Shown here in pieces: positions 8,748-15,159 of a DNA stretch of 20,047 bases (its first letter is position 1; each line of letters starts with the position of its first letter). This DNA is from JAKBCQ01 sp021807585 (lineage in GTDB: Bacteria; Planctomycetota; Planctomycetia; Isosphaerales; Isosphaeraceae), in contig DAHWFG010000300.1 of NCBI GenBank assembly GCA_027325115.1, positions 1-20,047 on the forward strand. Reading direction: 5' to 3'. The notes beneath the pieces were generated by a model. That model saw nothing but the letters and a program-made list of their open reading frames with translations. It made no database searches and was not told the DNA's origin. The position numbers and the translations under genes are program-made.

Positions 8748-8999
8748 AATACGACCGATCTGTTCCAAGACGACCTTGCTCGCCGAGCCGCGATCGTCGG
8801 TCTGACGCTAGTCCACGGGAACAAACCGAGAGTCGATCATTGCCGGCCGATTCAGATCACATCCGAAGCCGATCGGCTCGGTTGAAGCCGAAGCCGGAAA
8901 CCGCCGTCAAAATCTCGGCACGAATCGCGAGCGAGTCGATTTTTCCCCGGATCGACGCGCGCCGCGATTCGCTTTTGTATAGTATTTGTAATCATTTAT

Positions 9000-9061
9000 A
9001 TGTATACTGAACGAAACGGTAACTCGCAATCACGAACCTCGCTCGCAGGTTTAGTATACAT
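9000..9061. repeat. 13-bp inverted repeat in an AT-rich island
   Basis: ATGTATACTGAAC (9000-9012) pairs with GTTTAGTATACAT (9049-9061) over 13 positions, with 12 Watson-Crick pairs and one G-T wobble, around a 36-nt loop. TTAGTATA then occurs twice in tandem at 9051-9058 and 9061-9068. It sits about 208 nt upstream of the lactonase start. It could be a paired binding site, an untranslated-leader structure or a small RNA element; nothing in the sequence decides which. Confidence 0.55.
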
Positions 9062-9268
9062 TAGTATAAGACTCGTCGTTTGTATTAAGATCGGCTCGGC
9101 CGATTTCATTTTCGGCCGCCGATTTTCTCCAAGCCTTTCCGGATCGGTTCGATTACAATCTTCACCCAAGTTCGTCTGATTCGCCGGGCGCTCTCGGTCG
9201 ATGATTCGGCGTGAAGCTAAACGCCGCTCGAATCGACCCTCGTCGATTCCTCACAGGATATACTCGAC

Positions 9269-10531
9269 ATGAAATCGCTTATTTATTCCAGGCGTTCGTT
9301 GTTGAAAACCTCGGTCGTTCTCGCGGGCGCCGCGCCTTTGTCGATCGGTTTGCGCAGGGCTCGATCGCACGATAAGACGAAGAAGCTTTTCGCATATGTG
9401 GGAACCTTCAGTTCACCGCTTCGAGACGTTTTGCCGACACAGGTCGATCTTCCTCCTGGGAACGGTCGCGGCGTTCACATCTTCGAGGTTGATCGCGGCG
9501 ACGGAGCGATGAAGCCGATCGCGATCCACGAGACGGGAACGAGCCCAAGCGGGCTCGCGATCAATACCCTGGGAACTCGACTCTACTCGGCGAATGAAAC
9601 CGATCGCGTCGGACGTAACAAGGAAGGTACGATCTCATCCTTCCAAATCGATCCGACCGACGGGAAATTGACGACGCTCGGCGCCGTCGGTTCTGGAGGA
9701 GCGGGTCCCACTTATATCAGCATTCATCCTTCGGGCAGGTTCCTTCTCGTCGCGAACTATTTCGGCGGCTCGATCGCGGTTTTACCGATCCTCGCCGATG
9801 GTCGTCTGGGCGCGGCGACCGATATCAAGAACGATCTCGGCGAAATCGGCCCCAAAAAGGCGACCAACGCGCCCCCGGGAAGCTTCGCGATCAGCGGACA
9901 TGACCGTACACACGCGCATATGATTATGTCTGATCCTTCGGGTCGGTTCGTGCTCCACGCGGATCTCGGTTTGGATCGAATCTTCGTCTGGAATTTCGAC
10001 GATCGGAAGGGGTTGTTGACCGCGGCGGACACCCCCTCGGTTTCGCTTCCCCCGGGAGACGGCCCGAGGCATTTCGCGTTTCATCCCGACGGACGTCGGT
10101 TGTATTCGCTTCAGGAGGAAGGATCAAACATTGTTATATTCGATTATGATTCATCCGCCGGGGGGTTGAAATCGCGGCAAACGATCTCGACGCTTCCCGC
10201 CGGTTTCGCGGGGAGCAGCTTCGGCTCCGAGATCCTCGTCTCGGCGGACGGCCGGTTCGTTTATGCGGGGAATCGGCTACACGATAGCATCGCGATCTTC
10301 GCGGTCGGCGGCGACGGAACGTTGCGATATCTCGGCGAGGAATGGACCCGGGGCGATTATCCTCGGAGCTTCGCTTTTGATCCGTCGGGAGCGTTCCTTT
10401 TCTGTTGCAATCAACGCGGCGACAACATCGCGGTCTTTCGCGTCGATCGCAAAACGGGCGGCCTCGATTTCACGGGTCGTTACACCCCCGTCGGCAATCC
10501 CTCGATCATCGTTTTTCTTGATCAAAAATAA
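9269..10531 (+). CDS. Tat-exported lactonase, YbhE/6-phosphogluconolactonase-like beta-propeller
   Basis: A 420-residue protein with a twin-arginine signal (SRRSLLK at 7-13, then a hydrophobic stretch to about residue 30), so it is probably exported folded to the periplasm. The mature part has the repeating blades of the seven-bladed lactonase family: GTSPSGLAINTLGTRLYSANE, GAGPTYISIHPSGRFLLVANY, HAHMIMSDPSGRFVLHADLG, GPRHFAFHPDGRRLYSLQEE, ILVSADGRFVYAGNR and YPRSFAFDPSGAFLFCCNQ. Members of this family hydrolyse lactones such as 6-phosphogluconolactone. An exported copy is unlikely to serve the cytosolic pentose-phosphate pathway, so the real substrate is open. A weak AGGATA precedes the ATG by about 10 nt. 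The leader back to the AT-rich island is long (about 200 nt). A GC-rich hairpin follows the gene. Confidence 0.9.
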   Translation: MKSLIYSRRSLLKTSVVLAGAAPLSIGLRRARSHDKTKKLFAYVGTFSSPLRDVLPTQVDLPPGNGRGVHIFEVDRGDGAMKPIAIHETGTSPSGLAINTLGTRLYSANETDRVGRNKEGTISSFQIDPTDGKLTTLGAVGSGGAGPTYISIHPSGRFLLVANYFGGSIAVLPILADGRLGAATDIKNDLGEIGPKKATNAPPGSFAISGHDRTHAHMIMSDPSGRFVLHADLGLDRIFVWNFDDRKGLLTAADTPSVSLPPGDGPRHFAFHPDGRRLYSLQEEGSNIVIFDYDSSAGGLKSRQTISTLPAGFAGSSFGSEILVSADGRFVYAGNRLHDSIAIFAVGGDGTLRYLGEEWTRGDYPRSFAFDPSGAFLFCCNQRGDNIAVFRVDRKTGGLDFTGRYTPVGNPSIIVFLDQK

Positions 10532-10540
10532 ATATTTATT
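10527..10540. repeat. 14-bp AT-only palindrome over the lactonase stop codon
   Basis: AATAAATATTTATT is a perfect palindrome that includes the TAA stop of the lactonase gene at 10529-10531. It may contribute to the 3' end or simply mark an AT-rich boundary. Confidence 0.5.
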
Positions 10541-10553
10541 ACCACTTAAAAAT

Positions 10554-10596
10554 GCGGCGCGATCGATCGGAAGCCGACCGGGTCGCGTCGCGCCGC
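10554..10596 (+). terminator. Candidate hairpin terminator of the lactonase gene
   Basis: GCGGCGCGA (10554-10562) and TCGCGCCGC (10588-10596) form a perfect 9-bp GC-rich stem. The 25-nt loop can itself fold (TCGG-AAG-CCGA). It starts 23 nt after the stop codon. There is no U-run after the stem, so termination strength is uncertain. Confidence 0.45.
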
Positions 10597-10610
10597 GGGG
10601 CGCGCCTCGT

Positions 10611-10639
10611 TTGACGATCGCGTAAATTAACACAAATAA
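10611..10639 (+). promoter_or_regulatory. Weak promoter candidate upstream of the GTPase
   Basis: TTGACG (10611-10616), a 17-nt spacer and AAATAA (10634-10639) form a possible sigma70-type promoter in an AT-rich stretch between the lactonase hairpin and the GTPase. The -10 box is poor. An alternative is TTGGAT with TATAGA about 16 nt later, near 10644-10672. Confidence 0.25.
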
Positions 10640-10728
10640 ATTCTTGGATATCATTATGCAAATATTATAGAGATTGTTGGTTTGATTGGAATCTTGCTTT
10701 ACGGCCTCGTTGTCGCTGTAATCGAAGG

Positions 10729-10753
10729 CGGGCGCGGGGCGTTTTTTTGCCCG
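10729..10753 (+). other. GC hairpin with a T7 run in the GTPase leader
   Basis: A GC-rich stretch is followed by G and seven Ts (10742-10748), then GCCCG. CGGGC (10729-10733) can pair with GCCCG (10749-10753), or GGGC (10737-10740) with GCCC (10749-10752), putting the T run in the loop. It lies about 35 nt before the start codon, so it may be a leader attenuator or a relic terminator. The evidence is weak. Confidence 0.25.
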
Positions 10754-10787
10754 GATCGCGTCGAGTCGGGTGAGGAACGAGGGGTCG

Positions 10788-11783
10788 ATGCCGGCGAATT
10801 TACCTCCGCAGTATCATAAGGTTGATGAAGAGTATCGCGCCGCGACGACGCCCGAGGCGCGGCTTGAAAAGGCTCGCGAGATGTTCCGCCTGCTCCCCAA
10901 GCACAAGGGGACCGAGAAGCTGCAGGCCGATCTCAAAAAGCTGATCAGCCGGCTCCGCGACGACGTGGAAGGGGGTAAAGGCTCGTCCAAAAAGAAGGGG
11001 GTGAGCTATCGCATTCCTTCGGAGGGGGCGGGGCAGGTTGTGCTTGTGGGGGCGCCCAATACGGGAAAGAGTTCGATCCTCGCGGCGCTCACCAAAGCGA
11101 CTCCGCGGATCGAAGCATATCCGTACACGACACGCGAGCCGCAGCCGGGGATGATGCATTGGCTTGACGTGCGCATTCAGCTTGTCGATCTGCCGCCGAT
11201 CTCGGCCGATCTGATGGAACCGTTCGTCCCTTCGCTGATCGCCGCGGCGGATGCGGCTTTATTGGTGATCGATTGCGGCGACGATGCGACACTCGATCAA
11301 ACCGAGGTCGTACTGGAGCGACTCTCGAAGAACTTTGTCGAGCTTGTCGCCGAGGTTCCCGAGGATAACGACGACGAACGCGTTCATTTTTTGCGGACCG
11401 CGATTGTCGCCAACAAGGTCGACGCGCCAGGCGGCGAAGATCGCCTTGAAATTGTGCGTGATTTCCTCGGCTCGCGGTTTCCGATCGTCGCGGCTTCGGC
11501 GGTCGGTCGGTCGGGTATGGACGATGTCGCCCGGTCCGCTTACGATCTATTACGTGTGCTTCGGGTTTACACCAAAACCCCGGGCAAACCCGCGGATCGG
11601 ACGTCCCCGTTCACGCCGCCGATCGGGAGCACAGTGCTCGACCTGGCGGGAATGATCCACCGTGATTTTGAGAAAACGCTCAAATTCGCACGTGTTTGGG
11701 GAACGGGAGTTTTCGAGGGTCAATCGGTGAAGCGTGATCACGTGCTTTCCGACGGCGACCTCGTTGAGTTGCATCATTCCTGA
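10788..11783 (+). CDS. DRG/Obg-type GTPase with TGS domain
   Basis: A 331-residue cytosolic P-loop GTPase. Residues 1-75 are helical and charged, as in DRG proteins. The G domain follows: G1 GAPNTGKS (88-95), G2 in YPYTTREPQPG (T114/T115), G4 NKVD (209-212) and G5 SA (237-238). Residues 255-330 form a TGS domain (VYTKTPGKPAD, IHRDFEKTLKFARVWG, SDGDLVEL), the arrangement of DRG-like GTPases linked to ribosomes and translation. The odd point is G3, which reads DLPP (134-137) where DxxG is expected; the switch-II glycine is replaced by proline. I use the ATG at 10788 because GAGGGG lies 4-5 nt upstream. A GTG at 10770 is in frame and would add six residues. Confidence 0.87.
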   Translation: MPANLPPQYHKVDEEYRAATTPEARLEKAREMFRLLPKHKGTEKLQADLKKLISRLRDDVEGGKGSSKKKGVSYRIPSEGAGQVVLVGAPNTGKSSILAALTKATPRIEAYPYTTREPQPGMMHWLDVRIQLVDLPPISADLMEPFVPSLIAAADAALLVIDCGDDATLDQTEVVLERLSKNFVELVAEVPEDNDDERVHFLRTAIVANKVDAPGGEDRLEIVRDFLGSRFPIVAASAVGRSGMDDVARSAYDLLRVLRVYTKTPGKPADRTSPFTPPIGSTVLDLAGMIHRDFEKTLKFARVWGTGVFEGQSVKRDHVLSDGDLVELHHS

Positions 11784-11889
11784 TCGACGACGGATGGAAG
11801 ATCGCCGCGAAACGCGATCGAGCCGAATTGTGGGATACAATCAAGCGAATGATTGGATCGATCGGTAACGTTTCGCCGGGGAGTCTCGC

Positions 11890-12720
11890 ATGCCCAAGGC
11901 TTTGATCGTCGAGGATCATCAGGATCAAGCCGACGTGGTCGCCGAACTTCTCCGACACAAGGGGTTCGAGCCGATGATCGCCGCGACCGGGACGCTCGGC
12001 CTCAAGCTCGCTTTCGAGCATCGCCCCGATCTGATTCTGCTCGATTTAATGCTCGCCGATATCGATGGATTTGAGGTGTGTCGAAAGCTCAGGTGTGAAC
12101 CCGAAACGCTGACGATTCCGATCGTGATGGTGACGGAGCTCAACGGGAATGAATACCGCACCCAAGGGTTTCGCGTCGGCGCCAACGCGTATCTTACCAA
12201 ACCTTACGGGGCTCAAGATTTATATCACGCGATCGCGAGCGCCATCTCGTGGCGCGATCGGCTCGACAAGCTGAGGCTCAAGGGGGAGATTCAGCTTGAG
12301 ATGCACAGCGAATCGTCGTTTCTCGACGAGGTTAACGAGTTTTTGGCGAATCTTTCGGCCAAAACGCCGCTCGCTCCCGATCAAACGCATCAGCTTCGCC
12401 AGGCGCTTATGGAGCTCGGCCAGAACGCGATCGAATGGGGCAATCGCCACGAACGCGACGCTCTTGTCAATATCACTTATCGTATTTATGACGAATATAT
12501 CGAGATCATTATCGCCGATCAGGGGCCCGGTTTCGATCCCGATTCGCTCGAACACGCGGCTTCTCCCGACGATCCGCTGGCGCACATCGAGGTCCGCGAA
12601 AAGCTCGGCCTCCGCGAGGGGGGCTTCGGCATGCTGATCGCCCGCGGAATGGTCGACGAGATGACCTACAACAACTCCGGCAACGAAGTGACTTTAATCA
12701 AACGCTTCCGCCGCGATTGA
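11890..12720 (+). CDS. Response regulator receiver fused to a HATPase_c domain
   Basis: A 276-residue cytosolic signalling protein. The receiver domain (1-120) has E8/D9, the phospho-acceptor D52 (LILLDLMLAD), T82 and K104 (YLTKP), so it should accept phosphate. After a linker, residues about 140-276 form an ATP-binding domain: N-box ELGQNAIEWGN (175-185), G1 box DQGPGFD (210-216), and a Gly-rich GGFGMLIARGMVDE lid. There is no DHp histidine helix, so it is not a standard sensor kinase. The ATPase part resembles the RsbW/SpoIIAB-like serine-kinase anti-sigma group, so phosphorylation of the receiver may control a protein kinase or partner switch. GGGGAG precedes the ATG by about 7 nt. No cognate kinase or sigma factor is adjacent. 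A possible -10 (TACAAT) lies in the 106-nt gap after the GTPase. Confidence 0.88.
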   Translation: MPKALIVEDHQDQADVVAELLRHKGFEPMIAATGTLGLKLAFEHRPDLILLDLMLADIDGFEVCRKLRCEPETLTIPIVMVTELNGNEYRTQGFRVGANAYLTKPYGAQDLYHAIASAISWRDRLDKLRLKGEIQLEMHSESSFLDEVNEFLANLSAKTPLAPDQTHQLRQALMELGQNAIEWGNRHERDALVNITYRIYDEYIEIIIADQGPGFDPDSLEHAASPDDPLAHIEVREKLGLREGGFGMLIARGMVDEMTYNNSGNEVTLIKRFRRD

Positions 12721-12857
12721 TCGATTCGCGATCGCCGGCGACGAATATCGACCGATGTCAGATTGTAAGATTCCGATATAGGAACGCGCAGTCAGAAAAG
12801 AAAGCGTTTGCAGACTCATTATTTGGTTATAGTAATATATAGCATTGTTAATATAGT

Positions 12858-12895
12858 GCGGGCCGACTTGAACTCGCGTCGGGTGCGAAGCCCGC
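12858..12895. terminator. Hairpin between convergent genes, candidate bidirectional terminator
   Basis: GCGGGC (12858-12863) pairs with GCCCGC (12890-12895), and an inner CGAC/GTCG stem (12864-12867 with 12878-12881) extends the structure. It lies between the stop of the REC-HATPase gene and the stop of the minus-strand gene at 12909, which fits a shared 3' end. The left flank is AT-rich but not a pure U-tract. Confidence 0.4.
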
Positions 12896-12908
12896 CGCGG
12901 ATTCGATC

Positions 12909-13400
12909 TCATCGTGTTCGACGTTGCGCCAGGAATTCGAGTAGGAAGTTCGCGTGGGTGGGAAGCCCCGCGTCGTCCCACGCCGATTCAATCTCGTCTT
13001 TGATCCGCGCGTTGTGCGCCTGCAGCAGTTCGAGCGCCCGCTTCTCTTCGGGTTTATCGGCGGATATATGCAACTGGTCATGAGAGTCGACCGAAAGGAG
13101 CTTGCCGCGGCGCCACTCCCAGGGGGTGACGACGAGCTTCATGTGAGCGTAGTGCGAATTGCCCAGCCTCAGCGCGCAACTTTCGGGTCGATCGTCGCGT
13201 CTTGGCGTGCGTTCAAACGGCGATCGAGCGAGAATTTCGTCGAGCCGCGGCGAATCGAACCAGTTGAGCCTGCGTCTGATCGCCTCGGGAAGCTCAGACT
13301 CCGCGTACGCCAAGCGCAGGAAGATCGCGACCGCGAGCCGGAGGTCGCCGACCCCGATCGCCCCCGCCGAGCATTTTGGACGATCCTCCGACGATTCCAT
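12909..13400 (-). CDS. Hypothetical protein, likely a real conserved gene
   Basis: I do not recognise a named family. The 163-residue product begins at an ATG (13400) and has balanced composition with hydrophobic helices: LRLAVAIFLRLAYAESELPEAIRRRLNWF (about 20-48) and LEFLAQRRTR at the end. It has no signal peptide or membrane segment that I can see. Residues about 86-112 (HMKLVVTPWEWRRGKLLSVDSHDQLHI) look like a conserved core, with buried beta strands and an SVDSHDQ motif. Codon third positions match the surrounding genes, and the opposite-strand frames give Arg-rich nonsense, so this strand is the coding one. The ribosome-binding site is weak. It is transcribed divergently from the sulfatase, sharing a 227-nt control region. 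Confidence 0.7.
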   Translation of the reverse strand: MESSEDRPKCSAGAIGVGDLRLAVAIFLRLAYAESELPEAIRRRLNWFDSPRLDEILARSPFERTPRRDDRPESCALRLGNSHYAHMKLVVTPWEWRRGKLLSVDSHDQLHISADKPEEKRALELLQAHNARIKDEIESAWDDAGLPTHANFLLEFLAQRRTR

Positions 13401-13627
13401 TACGAGCGCCCGACTTTCTTCAAGCTTGGGTCGTCACAAACGATTCCGCAATCGAGGCGGATCCCTTCGTTCCACACCCGCGACATCATACCCGAGTTCG
13501 CTCGGCTCCGTTATCTTGGACATTCGAAATCGGCAAGCCGCAACACGACACGACCCGCTCCAACGCGAGCAAAACGACGATCGCTTCGTCGGCTCGAACA
13601 ACCGATCCGCGATCGGTGAATCAACGG
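13401..13627. promoter_or_regulatory. Divergent control region, hypothetical gene / sulfatase
   Basis: This 227-nt gap must hold promoters for the minus-strand gene at 12909-13400 and the plus-strand sulfatase. It is GC-rich with scattered GATC sites. I could not identify confident -35/-10 boxes or operator symmetry in it. Confidence 0.35.
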
Positions 13628-15010
13628 ATGCATAAAATGATAAATATAATGAACAAAAAAGTTTTGGGATGTTTGTTCGCCGTTTTGAGTTGTGCGACGG
13701 CGATCGCTTTTTCACGGACGGATCGCGAGCCCGCGACCGATCGGCCGCCGAACGTCGTCTTGATCCTCGCCGACGATCTCGGCTACGGTGATCTGGCGTG
13801 CTACGGCGCCAAAGACCTGAAAACCCCACAGATCGATTCGATCGTCGCCGCGGGGATGAGGTTCGATCGCTTCTACGCCAATTGTCCCGTCTGCTCGCCG
13901 ACACGCGCCTCGATCCTCACGGGCCGATACCCCGATCTCGTCGGCGTCCCGGGTGTGATCCGGACCAATCCCTCCGACAACTGGGGCAAACTGACGCGCT
14001 CGGCCGTTCTCCTGCCCGCGGTTCTCAAAACAAAAGGTTATGAAAGCGCAATTATTGGCAAGTGGCATTTGGGATTGAGCGCGCCCGATACGCCGCTCGA
14101 CCGCGGGTTCGACGTTTTTCGCGGTTTTCTCGGCGATATGATGGACGATTACTTCACGCATCGAAGGCATAATATCAATTATATGCGAGATGGAAATCGC
14201 CAAATCGACCCCGCGGGGCACGCCACCGATCTATTCACAAATTGGGCCGAAAGTTATGTGAAAGAGAGGCGCGCAAGCGATCGACCCTTCTTTTTGTATC
14301 TCGCTTACAACGCTCCCCACGTTCCGCTTCAGCCCGTCGAGGAGAGGCTCACGCGGGTGCTTGAGCGCGAGCCGGGGATCGACCCCAAACGCGCGCGGAT
14401 CGTTGCGCAGATCGAACATCTCGACGAAGGAGTGGGAAAAGTCGTCGCGGCGCTTAAAGAAACGGGCGCTTACCAGAACACATTGGTAGTATTTACATCG
14501 GATAACGGCGGTCAGGAGAGCGCCGGGGGGAACGTCGGCGGGTTGAGGGGGTCGAAAGAGAACGTTTACGAGGGAGGCATTCGCGTCCCGTGCTCTTTCA
14601 CGTGGCCCGCGAAGATCGCTCCCCGAGGTCGTTCCGCTCGGTCGGCGCTCTCGATGGATTTATTCCCAACCATTTGCGCGATTGCGGGCGCCGAGCCGCC
14701 GGCCGAGGTCGACGGCGAATCGCTCTTGCCGACGCTCTTGGGACAAAGCCCGGACGAATCAAAGCGCGATCTTTTTTGGACGCGACGCGAGGGAAACGAT
14801 CGCTACATGGGCAAATCAATCTGGGCGATCCGCCGCGGCGAATGGAAGCTGCTGCAGAACACCCCGACCGCGCCGTTCGATCTTTATAACCTCAAAGAAG
14901 ACCCCCTCGAACGGAACAACCTCGCGTCCAAAGAACCCGCGGTGTATCGCGAACTCGCGAAGGCGCTGCGCGATCGCATCCGCCGCGGCGGCGCGGTTCC
15001 CTGGCAATGA
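13628..15010 (+). CDS. Exported FGly-type sulfatase (arylsulfatase family)
   Basis: A 460-residue sulfate-ester hydrolase. A Sec signal peptide (about 9-28, KKVLGCLFAVLSCATAIAF) precedes the catalytic core. NVVLILADDLGYGD gives metal ligands D49/D50. CSPTR (89-93) is the CxPxR signature whose cysteine is oxidised to formylglycine. GKWHLG gives K145 and H147, APHVP gives H231, TSDNGG gives D292/N293, and LRGSK gives K310. The full active-site set is thus present. The usual R/K-VPG-I/V-RWPG segment reads VPCSFTWPAK here, a small oddity. I start at the ATG at 13628; ATGs at 13637 and 13649 are also possible and would shorten the n-region. Planctomycetes carry many such enzymes for sulfated polysaccharides; the substrate here cannot be read from sequence. 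No maturation enzyme or carbohydrate gene is adjacent. Confidence 0.93.
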   Translation: MHKMINIMNKKVLGCLFAVLSCATAIAFSRTDREPATDRPPNVVLILADDLGYGDLACYGAKDLKTPQIDSIVAAGMRFDRFYANCPVCSPTRASILTGRYPDLVGVPGVIRTNPSDNWGKLTRSAVLLPAVLKTKGYESAIIGKWHLGLSAPDTPLDRGFDVFRGFLGDMMDDYFTHRRHNINYMRDGNRQIDPAGHATDLFTNWAESYVKERRASDRPFFLYLAYNAPHVPLQPVEERLTRVLEREPGIDPKRARIVAQIEHLDEGVGKVVAALKETGAYQNTLVVFTSDNGGQESAGGNVGGLRGSKENVYEGGIRVPCSFTWPAKIAPRGRSARSALSMDLFPTICAIAGAEPPAEVDGESLLPTLLGQSPDESKRDLFWTRREGNDRYMGKSIWAIRRGEWKLLQNTPTAPFDLYNLKEDPLERNNLASKEPAVYRELAKALRDRIRRGGAVPWQ

Positions 15011-15120
15011 GCGCGAGGATGCGACGAACAGAATCTTTTATATGTTCTTCTTGCGACGAGATCCGCGGTCAAAACCAAGCAGGGACTTCTCGGGCCGGTC
15101 GATCCGTCTCGTGCACTATT

Positions 15121-15159
15121 AATTAACATACTAAGAAGCATTTATCAAAGTTGTTAATT
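15121..15159. other. AT-rich inverted repeat between convergent genes
   Basis: AATTAAC (15121-15127) and GTTAATT (15153-15159) form 7-bp arms around a 25-nt loop, overlapping the stop codon of the HEAT-repeat gene. It could help separate convergent transcripts from the sulfatase and the HEAT gene, but it is AT-only and thus weak. Confidence 0.3.

Larger units (their letters stand above)
7907..9268. other. 1.36-kb stretch with no convincing gene
   Basis: The region lies between the divergent starts of the alpha-CTD/TPR gene and the lactonase, so it should hold promoters for both. Frames open here are short, Arg/Ser-rich and lack ribosome-binding sites, except for a weak candidate at 8472-8747. 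GATC is very dense (about ten copies in 8161-8520 by eye). Two AT-rich islands stand out: 8455-8475 (TATATAAATAAATTTAATG) and about 8970-9075, the latter with a long inverted repeat at 9000-9061. Near 7995-8020 there is a TTCC...GGAA dyad around an AT-rich core, a possible minus-strand promoter area. Confidence 0.5.

Noticed and set aside
12858..12895. A tRNA gene (tRNA-like paired ends)
   Set aside because: Only about 38 nt between the arms, with no anticodon or T-arm consensus; it is a simple hairpin.
12954..13619. A 221-codon plus-strand frame opposite the hypothetical gene
   Set aside because: Arg/Pro-rich without hydrophobic structure; the minus-strand reading gives a better balanced protein with an ATG start.
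13376..13627. An 84-codon N-terminal extension of the sulfatase frame
   Set aside because: It overlaps the start region of the divergent gene, has no ribosome-binding site, and would place the signal peptide internally.
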